64,000 nucleotides of DNA from Armatimonadota bacterium (GTDB lineage: Bacteria; Armatimonadota; Zipacnadia; Zipacnadales; JABUFB01), in NCBI GenBank assembly GCA_013314775.1, contig JABUFB010000003.1, forward strand, positions 232,622 to 296,621, read 5' to 3'. Shown here piece by piece: positions 43,150 through 50,881 of the stretch (position 1 is its first letter; the number at the start of each line of letters is the position of its first letter). Under the pieces are notes generated by a model that worked only from the letters and a program-made list of their open reading frames with translations, was not told the DNA's origin and did not search any database. The position numbers were made by a program, and so were the translations under genes.

Positions 43150-43773
43150 ATGCGGGGGATAAATGGTTTTACCTTGATTGAGTTGCTGGTTGTTATCGGC
43201 ATCCTCGCTGTGCTTTTCGCAATCCTGTTCCCGGTTTTCTCACGGGCGCGGGCCGGCGCGCGGAACGCCTCGTGCGTAAACCGGTTGAGCCAGCTTTACA
43301 AGGCCGCGAAGATGTACAGCGACGACCACGACCGCACTCTTGTCCCGGCACGCACTCAGGCCAGGTCGACGGGTACCCAGGGAATTACCTGGTGCGTCCT
43401 GCTGGAGCCGTACATGAACAGTGACCAGATTCTGATCTGTCCTGACGATGATCAGCCACGGGCCACTGCCAACAGCATCTGTAAGCCGCACAGTTACGGC
43501 ATCAACTACCTGCTGTCCTACAACAGCGCGTGGGGCGCCTATCCCTTCGTGCTGACCATGTCCAGCATCACCCGGGTCAGCGACATCGTCCAGTTTTTCG
43601 ACATGGACACCCGCCAGGACGCGATGGGCGCCAGCTACCAGTCCCACCGGGTGAGTCGCATTGCGGCCCGGCACAATGAACGCGCCAATTTCGCCTTTCT
43701 GGACGGACACGTCAAGAGCCTGCCGGTCCAGTCGGTGGACAACGTGCGCACCTGGAACCCCTTCGCGCCCTGA
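43150..43773 (+). CDS. Type II secretion/pilin-like protein with H-X9-DG motif
   Basis: A 207-residue pseudopilin-like protein. The prepilin peptidase site is GFTLIELLVV: cleavage after Gly, then a hydrophobic helix ending LFPVFSRAR, a form common in Armatimonadota and Planctomycetota. The C-terminus has the H-X9-DG motif (ARHNERANFAFLDGH), typical of DUF1559-like proteins. The ATG at 43150 has GGGGGG upstream. It is probably assembled into a pseudopilus or anchored at the surface. The next gene is a shorter relative. Confidence 0.85.
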   Translation: MRGINGFTLIELLVVIGILAVLFAILFPVFSRARAGARNASCVNRLSQLYKAAKMYSDDHDRTLVPARTQARSTGTQGITWCVLLEPYMNSDQILICPDDDQPRATANSICKPHSYGINYLLSYNSAWGAYPFVLTMSSITRVSDIVQFFDMDTRQDAMGASYQSHRVSRIAARHNERANFAFLDGHVKSLPVQSVDNVRTWNPFAP

Positions 43774-43811
43774 CGCGCTCCGGTTCCAGCCCTGACATTG
43801 GAGTGGTTCTC

Positions 43812-44480
43812 GTGAGACGCAGGATGAAGACTTCCGAAATCGTCGCCTCCGTGATCATCATCGCTTTCATCGTCGTCCTCCTGGTTTTCGGCGTATACCC
43901 TGACCTGCGCGAGGGACCCAGGCAGGAATGCGCCGCAAATCTCAAGCAGATGACCACCAGCATCAGCCTTTATTGCGGCGACTGGGCAGGCACCTTCCCG
44001 CCGGCGGAAAACTGGTGCGACCTCATGCATGCCCTGAACTACATCGACAACCCGGCCAAGTTTGTCTGCCCCGAGGCCAAGCCTTCGCGCGAGGAACTCG
44101 CGAGCGTGACGAAGGACCCGCTGCCCGTCATACCCTTGGGCTATTCTCTTTTCGCCGCGCTTCCCGAACAGTCTACTGAAGCCATTGCCAACGCCTCGAA
44201 GACACCCTTGTTCTTTGACAGCAAAGCATATGGCCGCAATTCTGTGGCCAATCTCGACGCCCTGGACTTCCGCCATATCGGAAAGACCGCCATCATTATG
44301 TACGCGGACGGTCATACCGAGCCCGTGACCCAGGCGCCGCAGATCCCGGAGAAGCTGTTCAAGGAAGTGCTGCCAGGTCTCGAGGACGAGGGATTCGAGG
44401 ACGGCAAGGAAGAGCACGGCGACGGGGCTTTCAGCAATCTCCAGTCCGGAGAAGGGGCGGGCGACGGACACAACCACTGA
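43812..44480 (+). CDS. Pilin-like companion without a prepilin site
   Basis: A 222-residue protein. It has an N-terminal hydrophobic helix (SEIVASVIIIAFIVVLLVFG), then CAANLKQMTTSISLYCGDW, like the DUF1559-type body, and ends with an H-X10-DG motif (FRHIGKTAIIMYADGH). The Gly-Phe-Thr-Leu-Ile-Glu cleavage signature is missing. The C-terminal 45 residues are acidic and Gly-rich. Start is GTG at 43812 with GGAG eight bases upstream. 38 bp downstream of the pilin-like gene; likely its partner and probably a membrane-anchored form. Confidence 0.75.
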   Translation: MRRRMKTSEIVASVIIIAFIVVLLVFGVYPDLREGPRQECAANLKQMTTSISLYCGDWAGTFPPAENWCDLMHALNYIDNPAKFVCPEAKPSREELASVTKDPLPVIPLGYSLFAALPEQSTEAIANASKTPLFFDSKAYGRNSVANLDALDFRHIGKTAIIMYADGHTEPVTQAPQIPEKLFKEVLPGLEDEGFEDGKEEHGDGAFSNLQSGEGAGDGHNH

Positions 44481-44497
44481 CCGTCAGGGAGTGCCGG

Positions 44498-45730
44498 ATG
44501 ACATCGCGGGAACGAGTTCTCGCCGCCATAAACCACCGCAGGCCGGATCGCACCCCCATCGATGTGGGCGGCTCACGCGTCACCGGTATCTCGGTCTTCG
44601 CGTACGCGGAACTCCGGCGTTTCGCGGGCCTCGAAGACCGGCCCCCGCGCGTGTATGACATGTTCCAGATGCTGGCGGAAGTCGAAGAGGACTTCCGCCA
44701 ACGCTTCCATATCGACGTGGCCCCCGTGCCCCAGTATCGCCCGGCCTTCGGACTGGCGGTGGATGCCTGGAAGCCCTGGCGTCTGTGGGACGGCACCCCG
44801 GTGATGGTCCCGCAGGGCTTCGAGCCCGTCATCGACCCCAGCGGAGACATCCTCATTCGCAACTTCGGCGATCCCCAAGGTCCCTTCGCCGGTCGCATGC
44901 CCCGCGAGGGCTACTACTTTGACATGATCGGCGGCACGGGCATGAGCGCCAGCCTCACACTGCCTGATCCGGCCGAGTACGCCCGCACTCTGCGCCCCCT
45001 TGACGATGAGGAACTGGACTTCGCCGCCCGCATCAGCCGCGAACTGTATGACACCACCGACTATGCGCTGCTTGGGGAGTTCTGGGCCGGTGGCCTCGGT
45101 CTGCCCCTGAGCTTCGGCGACCAGATGATCGCCCTTGCGACCGAGCGCGAATGGTGCCGCGACGTCCTCCAGGCACAGGCCGACAATGCCATCGAGAGCG
45201 CGCGGCGTTACCATCAGGCGGTGGGCGACCGCTGTGTGGCCTGGCTCATTTCCGGCCATGATTACGGCACTCAGAGGGGCGAGCTGTTCCACCCCGAACT
45301 ATTCGCCGACCTCTTCGCCCCCGCGTTCAAGCGGATCAACGACTGGGTGCACGAGCACACCAGCGCCAAGACCTTCTATCACTCCTGCGGGTCGAACCGA
45401 GCGATCCTGGAAACTTTCGTGGAGATGGGCTGCGACATTTTCAACCCCGTGCAGGTGACCGCTGCGAACATGGATGCGCAGGAGCTTGCCGACCAGTTCC
45501 GCGGCCGCCTGGTCTTCTGGGGCGGCGGGGTCAACACCCAGAGCACGCTGCCCAACGGCACGCCGGAGGAAGTGGCCCGGCAGGCGGTCGAGCGCTGTCG
45601 CATCTTCGGGGAAGCAGGCGGCTACGTGTTCAACGCTATCCACAATATCCAGGCACGCACCCCACCCCAGAACCTCGCCGCCATGCTGGATGCGGTGTAT
45701 GAAGAGGGTCAGGGCGCCGACACCGCCTAA
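44498..45730 (+). CDS. UroD/methyltransferase-superfamily protein
   Basis: A 410-residue member of the uroporphyrinogen decarboxylase / corrinoid methyltransferase superfamily. Blocks include RERVLAAINHRRPDRTPIDV, FYHSCGSNRAILETFVEMG (possible zinc- or substrate-binding Cys) and VFWGGGVNTQSTLPNGTPEE. Distinct from the 21185 protein; the N-terminus here is typical of the family. ATG with GGGAG upstream, 17 bp after the pilin-like partner. The reaction is unknown. Its stop codon overlaps the end of the convergent cassette gene. Confidence 0.85.
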   Translation: MTSRERVLAAINHRRPDRTPIDVGGSRVTGISVFAYAELRRFAGLEDRPPRVYDMFQMLAEVEEDFRQRFHIDVAPVPQYRPAFGLAVDAWKPWRLWDGTPVMVPQGFEPVIDPSGDILIRNFGDPQGPFAGRMPREGYYFDMIGGTGMSASLTLPDPAEYARTLRPLDDEELDFAARISRELYDTTDYALLGEFWAGGLGLPLSFGDQMIALATEREWCRDVLQAQADNAIESARRYHQAVGDRCVAWLISGHDYGTQRGELFHPELFADLFAPAFKRINDWVHEHTSAKTFYHSCGSNRAILETFVEMGCDIFNPVQVTAANMDAQELADQFRGRLVFWGGGVNTQSTLPNGTPEEVARQAVERCRIFGEAGGYVFNAIHNIQARTPPQNLAAMLDAVYEEGQGADTA

Positions 45731-46071
45731 CGCACCACATCCACAACGAAATTACGCGCTCCCAGAGCCTGCTTGATTTTGGCTAGCCACTCTTCCTCTT
45801 TGTCGTCCACGGAGATCGTCCACGTGACCTCTTCTAAGTCAAAAGGGCCGCTGCCGCCCTCCCTGGGACGCCAGGCAACGCACACGAAGCGCGTGAAGGG
45901 CTGCGCCCATGTCATGCCGTTCTGCTTCTTTGCGTATGTGCCGCCCTCGACGTGCAACTCGACTCGTCGTCCGTTGCCGATACCATCATCGTTGCCGGCC
46001 GCAGCACGGAGGAAGTCCTCGAACTGGTCCGCCTTCTGAAAGTGCAGCTTCGGTGGAACAGATTGCACCAT
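45727..46071 (-). CDS. Small hypothetical protein of the DUF6602 cassette
   Basis: A 114-residue protein with no recognised family. It has mixed alpha/beta sequence: KLHFQKADQFEDFLRAAAG, then FTRFVCVAWRPREGG and EEVTWTISVDDKEEEWLAKI, which look like beta strands. A strong SD (AAGGAGG, eight bases) precedes the ATG at 46071, four bases after the DUF6602-like stop. Its own stop overlaps the stop of the convergent UroD-like gene by 3 bp. Base composition is lower in GC than its neighbours. Perhaps an accessory or immunity partner of the nuclease-like protein. Confidence 0.7.
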   Translation of the reverse strand: MVQSVPPKLHFQKADQFEDFLRAAAGNDDGIGNGRRVELHVEGGTYAKKQNGMTWAQPFTRFVCVAWRPREGGSGPFDLEEVTWTISVDDKEEEWLAKIKQALGARNFVVDVVR

Positions 46072-46075
46072 GGCG

Positions 46076-47008
46076 TTAGCCTCCTTTTGCCGTAGCCTTG
46101 TAGGCAATCGTTTCCTCTGCCGACGGTAGCTTCCGGCCGAGGTACTCGAGGATTCCAAGCTGCGCCCCCGATGTACAGTACGATAGAAGCTGGTCCCAGA
46201 AGAAGGCCAGGGCCTCCCCAGAGTTGCTCTCAGTGAACTTGCGAACATACAGTTCAACCGCGGCCTGTTCGCTCTGGTTCCCTGTTCTCTCCGAACGCGT
46301 GTCGTGATGGGCGGGATGCGCCTCCCCGAGTGAGGCTGGGTTTGTGTGGTCCAGGTCCGGCGGGAGACCGGCGACCACGGGCCGCCAGACCTGCATACCA
46401 TTGGCAAAGTGGACGAAGTCCGGCAGGTGCTCCGCGGGGAGCGGCGTGCCTTTGGTGGTCACTTCCGTCTCCTCTCCGGTGGCATCGTCCTTGACCTTCC
46501 TTGTCGTGGGAGGCGGCACGCCTTGCTCAGACGCATGCCTCAGCCAATCCTCAACGGTTTCAAACCTCTCGGGCCCGCTGAGCGCGAAGACCAAGCCTCG
46601 TATACTATCGTTGAGGCTCTTGGCGGCCCGGATGTTGTCCAGAGCCTCACCGAAGACCATCTCATTTACCCTGGACTTGACCTCAACAACCGCGACAACA
46701 GCATCGTGGCGCACCACAACGAAGTCGTCTTCAACATACAGCGGTGCATAGGAAGCCCGGTCATGGATGATGACATCGCACTGCCTGCTGAGTTCACGCC
46801 CATTCACACCGACCACGAAGCCTGTGTCACACCTCCACTGCTGCGGCAGATAGCTCGCGATGAACCTCCGCAGTGTGGCTTCCCTGGAAATGCCAACAGA
46901 GGGCCAATGTCGATCTTGGACCCACTTCTCAGCCATATCGGCCTCTGCTGCCATCTTGCGCGCCATCAGTTCGAAGAAGCTGAGGACGTCCGCCGTATAC
47001 TGGGCCAT
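46076..47008 (-). CDS. DUF6602-like protein with a PD-(D/E)XK-type nuclease signature
   Basis: A 310-residue protein. The N-terminal region (residues about 38-115) carries Glu43 (SREATLRRFI), Asp78 (SRQCDVIIHD) and Glu109/Lys111 (VVAVVEVKSR), matching the E-D-ExK pattern of PD-(D/E)XK nucleases and DUF6602. The C-terminal half is rich in Pro and Glu, without a known domain. ATG with GGGGGG six bases upstream. It sits 29 bp downstream of the carbohydrate-related gene and is followed by a 114-residue partner. Lower local GC suggests gene transfer. Nuclease activity is inference. Confidence 0.72.
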   Translation of the reverse strand: MAQYTADVLSFFELMARKMAAEADMAEKWVQDRHWPSVGISREATLRRFIASYLPQQWRCDTGFVVGVNGRELSRQCDVIIHDRASYAPLYVEDDFVVVRHDAVVAVVEVKSRVNEMVFGEALDNIRAAKSLNDSIRGLVFALSGPERFETVEDWLRHASEQGVPPPTTRKVKDDATGEETEVTTKGTPLPAEHLPDFVHFANGMQVWRPVVAGLPPDLDHTNPASLGEAHPAHHDTRSERTGNQSEQAAVELYVRKFTESNSGEALAFFWDQLLSYCTSGAQLGILEYLGRKLPSAEETIAYKATAKGG

Positions 47009-47037
47009 GTATTGCCCCCCGTTTGTGGTAGCGGAGC

Positions 47038-48132
47038 CTATTGTACCTTACCAACCTCCTCCAGCACCACATCATCCCACCACACAGAACCCGTCGCTCC
47101 GTTGCGCAGGTAGAGAGTGAACTTCTCCGCCGGCTTCACGCTGAACTGCCACTCGAAGGGGGTCCAGTCCTCCACCGGTGCCAGTCGCGGCGAACTGAGA
47201 TACTGCTCTTTCTGCTCTTTTCCATCGGCAATCAGCGATGTGTATGCGCCCTGGGTGTCCGCCTTATAGTACCCGCTGACCTTGTACGTCCTGCCGCCGG
47301 TCAGGAAGACCTCTTGCCCGAAGAGGAGATTGAGCCCGCCGGCAATCCCCTTGATTTCCGCGCAGTATTTCCCCGAATGTCCGCCCTCAACCACCTTGAG
47401 TTCCGCTTTCGTCTCCGGGGTCGTCGACCACATCGCGGTGATCCAGTGCGCCGGATTGCCCTCGGCGGTAAGCTTCTCGAAACCCCCGTCCACCACCAGC
47501 GGAGCGGTACTGAAGCGCAAGGTGAGGTCGGCGAAGTGGGGCGTCGCGGCAGCATCCGGCACCCGCAACCGCAGCGTGTACCGTTCCGGCTCCAGGTCAC
47601 CCAGGCTGATCTCCAGTAACCGAGCGTGGGGGGTGTCGGGCAGCGGCAAGACCCGCACCTGCTCCCGGCTCAGCGGGACGCCGTTGAGCGAAACTGCCGC
47701 TGATCCCGCATCCACCGGGTTGCCGGCATCATCCACCACCACTTTCACCACGCCGGGCGCTGCTCTCAGGTTCCCCAGGTCCACCTCGGGCGCAACCGCA
47801 AGATCCGCGCCGTCCACTTCCAGGCGAGCGATCACCGGATCATCTGCGTCCTTCAGGTTCAGCCACTGCGGCACCCGCAGGATCACCGTGGTGTTCCCGG
47901 CGGCTTCATCGGGCAGCGAGAACGTGGCGCGTCCACCCTCGTAGGCCACCGGCAGGCTCTTCCACGATCCGTCATTCGCCAGGAACACCGATCCCTCCGG
48001 CGCGTCGGCCAGAGGGACGGTGACAGTCACCGGTCCCGTGGAATGTACCCGCAGCCGGTCCAGCAGCGGCCCCTGGGCATGCAGGGCGGGCATGATCGTA
48101 ATCAGCGTAAGCACGACTACAGTCAGGCGCAT
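47038..48132 (-). CDS. Exported protein with a CBM4/9-like carbohydrate-binding module
   Basis: A 364-residue exported protein: signal peptide MRLTVVVLTLITIMPALHAQ (residues 1-20), cleavage near LHA-QG. The middle is beta-sandwich-like, with VPLADAPEGSVFLANDGSW. The C-terminal about 140 residues (PLVVDGGFEKLTAEGNPAHW; SGKYCAEIKG; VWWDDVVLEEV) match the CBM_4_9 carbohydrate-binding module. ATG with GGAGG upstream. It lies between the DUF4838 gene and the DUF6602 cassette on the same strand. It may be a glycan-binding helper for the neighbouring enzymes. Confidence 0.75.
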   Translation of the reverse strand: MRLTVVVLTLITIMPALHAQGPLLDRLRVHSTGPVTVTVPLADAPEGSVFLANDGSWKSLPVAYEGGRATFSLPDEAAGNTTVILRVPQWLNLKDADDPVIARLEVDGADLAVAPEVDLGNLRAAPGVVKVVVDDAGNPVDAGSAAVSLNGVPLSREQVRVLPLPDTPHARLLEISLGDLEPERYTLRLRVPDAAATPHFADLTLRFSTAPLVVDGGFEKLTAEGNPAHWITAMWSTTPETKAELKVVEGGHSGKYCAEIKGIAGGLNLLFGQEVFLTGGRTYKVSGYYKADTQGAYTSLIADGKEQKEQYLSSPRLAPVEDWTPFEWQFSVKPAEKFTLYLRNGATGSVWWDDVVLEEVGKVQ

Positions 48133-48193
48133 GGGTATGCCTCCGTTGCGTGCGTGGTTCATCCACGGTTCGCGATCCCGGCGGCGCAGTCCT

Positions 48194-49987
48194 TCACGCC
48201 GACAGGCCGTCCATGATTGTGCGCACCCGCCTCTCCAGGTACGGCGGGTATACGGCGCCGCTTTTTTCATGCCTCCAAGCCCAGGCCAGCAAGTCGTCGG
48301 CGCATTTCTGGGCGCGCTCCACCAGGGACGTCCGCTTGTCGCCCGACGCTCTCCGGGCAGCTTCCAGCACCCGTTGCCACTCGCCCATCCGCAGCAGCAG
48401 TCCGACGCTTACGTGGTCTCGCTCCACCGCTTCGATGTGCCGGATCTCCCCGATGGACGCCAGCGCCCGGGCTCTCCCGAGATGCTCCAGGGCCGGCCGC
48501 AGAAGTTCAGGGGTAGCGCGCCGAGTGTAACCCAGGTCGTAGTGGTAGACGCATGGCCCCTGCTCAACGAACCGCTCCACAAGGCTCGCCCGGAACTGGC
48601 CCATCTCCTCCGCCGCGGGCCCGTACTTGTCTGCGAAGTAACGCACGAGCCATTGCTCCGTATCCATCCCTGGCTCCCACGACAGCCGCGCGATGAGGTG
48701 CGCATTGCCCCCGTAAGGCCCCCATTCCTCGGGTTTGAACTCCATCACATATCCGTCGCATCCATGCTCGGCAAGCCACCGGAAGTTCCCCCCCAACATG
48801 GGTTCAATGGGGTAGATAACCGAGCACATATCGATCTGCATGAGGTAGCAGAAGATGGTCAGCAGCCCCGGCACCTTGCCTCGCCATTGCTCGAAAAGCG
48901 CCGCGTAGCGGGCATTATTACGGGTGCAGTCCGCGTGACCCTGGAAGGGGTGCTTGAAGCAACGGTGCATCGCCGCGAAGCACACATCCACATTCCCGGC
49001 CACCTGGGTGCTGGGCGGCTCCACGTAGTTCACATATGCCAGCGCGCTGAGCCTACGGTCCGGGTGCGTTTCGGCAAGCAGACCTGCCACCCGGTTCACG
49101 AAGGCGATGTACGTGTCTGTCCGCGCCGGTTCCGACGGGTACAGAAGACTTGGACGCTGCGGTTCCAGCGTCTGGCATTCCGTGCACCGGCACCAGCCGT
49201 AGCAGTCATTTGGCCACAGGCCGACTCGGTCAATCTCCGGGTTCTCGTCGAGAAACGCGCCGATCCTTTCCGCCATCACCTCCGCCACCCGCGGGTTGGA
49301 GGTGCACACCTGCGCATCCCGCCGGCGCTCGCCGTCGAGCAGCGAGAACCACTCCGGGTGGGCGTCGAAGTACGTTTCCGGCGGCAGCCAGTACCGGAAG
49401 CTGTGGTGCCCCATCTCCACTTTCATCCCGCGCAGTGTCAGGTGGGGGCGCAGGATCTTCTCGTACCGTTGGAAGGAGTTCTCGGCGTTTGCGAAGATCA
49501 TGAACCGGTCGAACCGGTTCTTGCACATCCAGTCCACCATCTCTGCCGTCCGCTCATCAATGTCCGGGAAGTTGGTGAAAGCTCGGTTACGGAAAACCGG
49601 TCGGTGCCGGCTGACCCCGCAGGGAACCGCCAGGTCTTCTCGCCGGGGCACGATCTCCCCGCCCTCGAAGACCGACAGCCACCGGCACCCGGCACCCTCT
49701 TCCAGGAAGTGGTACACCGCATGGAGCACCGCAAGGTCGCCAGCTCCGGAAAGCCTGACCCCGCCCGGCTCTACCGCGATCTCATATCCGCTCTCCCCCA
49801 GGTCTGTGCGGGAAGGGTCAAGTGCGAACTCGCCGGTCTCTCCGCCGGGCGCATACCGGGTGCCGGTGACCACCGCCAGGTAGTACGAAAGCTGGTCTGC
49901 CGCGAACTCCAGGGCCTGCGAAGCCCCCGCCGGCAGAGCAATCCTGCCTCCACGGCCGCCGATCTGAAAGCACAGTCCTGTCATCAT
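48194..49987 (-). CDS. DUF4838 protein (glycosidase-like)
   Basis: A 597-residue protein with the DUF4838 domain, related to glycoside-hydrolase-type TIM barrels. The N-terminal GH20/GH67-like accessory region (ALEFAADQLSYYLAVVTGTR; GVRLSGAGDLAVLHAVYHFL) is followed by the barrel region with VGLWPNDCYGWCRCTECQTL and FSLLDGERRRDAQVCTSNPR. No signal peptide is seen, so it may be cytoplasmic. Start is ATG at 49987 with GGAGG; the second ATG at 49984 is equally likely. Substrate unknown. Confidence 0.8.
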   Translation of the reverse strand: MMTGLCFQIGGRGGRIALPAGASQALEFAADQLSYYLAVVTGTRYAPGGETGEFALDPSRTDLGESGYEIAVEPGGVRLSGAGDLAVLHAVYHFLEEGAGCRWLSVFEGGEIVPRREDLAVPCGVSRHRPVFRNRAFTNFPDIDERTAEMVDWMCKNRFDRFMIFANAENSFQRYEKILRPHLTLRGMKVEMGHHSFRYWLPPETYFDAHPEWFSLLDGERRRDAQVCTSNPRVAEVMAERIGAFLDENPEIDRVGLWPNDCYGWCRCTECQTLEPQRPSLLYPSEPARTDTYIAFVNRVAGLLAETHPDRRLSALAYVNYVEPPSTQVAGNVDVCFAAMHRCFKHPFQGHADCTRNNARYAALFEQWRGKVPGLLTIFCYLMQIDMCSVIYPIEPMLGGNFRWLAEHGCDGYVMEFKPEEWGPYGGNAHLIARLSWEPGMDTEQWLVRYFADKYGPAAEEMGQFRASLVERFVEQGPCVYHYDLGYTRRATPELLRPALEHLGRARALASIGEIRHIEAVERDHVSVGLLLRMGEWQRVLEAARRASGDKRTSLVERAQKCADDLLAWAWRHEKSGAVYPPYLERRVRTIMDGLSA

Positions 49988-50098
49988 CCTGCCCTCCGGA
50001 ACGCGACGCGGGTTCTCCCGCCGCGGGAGGAAATGTTACACTCATCGCGAATAAATTGTCTGTACTGAGCCTGTACGCCTTCAAGGGGGGCGTTCATT

Positions 50099-50470
50099 TT
50101 GCCCGCTCCAGCATTACTGGGCCTCGTGGCCTGGATCACGTGCGCATTGTTCGGATTCTGGCTTGCTGTTCGCGCCGTCAGCCGGCGAGAGCAGGTGGGG
50201 CGCGTATTCGTGGGCGTCGGCGCCCTGCTCATGGCCGTGAGCACCGGGCTGCCCACCACAGGTCCCCTCGCTCCCCCGGTCTTGCTGGCCGGGACTCTCA
50301 TCGCCCTGGCGGGAGTCTTCCTGCTCGCGGGGCTGATTCTGTCATACCCGGCGGGCGGTCTGAGATCATCCTTCGGCACGCCGCCGGATGAAGCCGACGG
50401 GCAGTCTGCCGTTGTGGACGCTCCCGGCGATCCAACACCCGATGAAAACGCCGGTCCTGGGCGGGACTGA
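50099..50470 (+). CDS. Small membrane protein A (123 aa)
   Basis: A 123-residue protein with three hydrophobic segments (LLGLVAWITCALFGFWLAV; FVGVGALLMAV; LAGTLIALAGVFLLAGLIL) and a polar C-terminus. Start is TTG at 50099 with GGGGGG eight bases upstream. It resembles the next small protein in arrangement (R-G-R/V-G then G-A-L-L), suggesting a tandem duplication. No family recognised; it may be a small regulatory or structural membrane protein. Confidence 0.55.
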   Translation: MPAPALLGLVAWITCALFGFWLAVRAVSRREQVGRVFVGVGALLMAVSTGLPTTGPLAPPVLLAGTLIALAGVFLLAGLILSYPAGGLRSSFGTPPDEADGQSAVVDAPGDPTPDENAGPGRD

Positions 50471-50536
50471 GGGGCCCGCACAGAACCCGCGTCGGGGTGC
50501 CCAGACATCCAAATCAGCACCCTTCGAGGCGCGACG

Positions 50537-50836
50537 ATGACCAATGCTATCACGATTCTCATCTGGCTCATTCTGGCTGGGTACACGTTCCTGTTCCTGA
50601 GCAAGTCGAAACGTGGACGCGAGCGCAAAGGCCGCAGACTCATCGGCATCGGCGCTCTTCTAGTGGCGGCCGTCCTGGCCATCCCGCAGAGGTCCGACAG
50701 CCTCGACTTCGGCGATATACTGTCCGTCGTCGGGATGCTCCTCGCCGCTGTCATGCTCGCTACCGGGCTGGTCTTCGCACACCCGGGCAGCATGTTCGGG
50801 CAAGAGCCTGTGAGCGACCAAGACCCGCTCGAGTAG
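50537..50836 (+). CDS. Small membrane protein B (99 aa), paralogue of A
   Basis: A 99-residue protein: membrane segment AITILIWLILAGYTFLFLS, a basic stretch KSKRGRERKGRR, then two hydrophobic segments (IGIGALLVAAVLAIP; ILSVVGMLLAAVMLATGLVF) and a short acidic tail. It shares the G-I/V-G-A-L-L, LLAxxML and HPG/YPA...SMFG-like patterns with the preceding gene. ATG at 50537; SD weak. It lies 45 bp before the giant secreted protein. Confidence 0.6.
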   Translation: MTNAITILIWLILAGYTFLFLSKSKRGRERKGRRLIGIGALLVAAVLAIPQRSDSLDFGDILSVVGMLLAAVMLATGLVFAHPGSMFGQEPVSDQDPLE

Positions 50837-50881
50837 CTGCAGCGCCCCGAAACCAACTGTCTCCCCCTGGAGGTGCCTACC

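Noticed and set aside
44498-45730. Haem-biosynthesis hemE
   Set aside because: UroD superfamily is clear, but two divergent copies next to sugar-related genes and the Cys-containing motif argue for a methyltransferase-like role, so no gene symbol is given.
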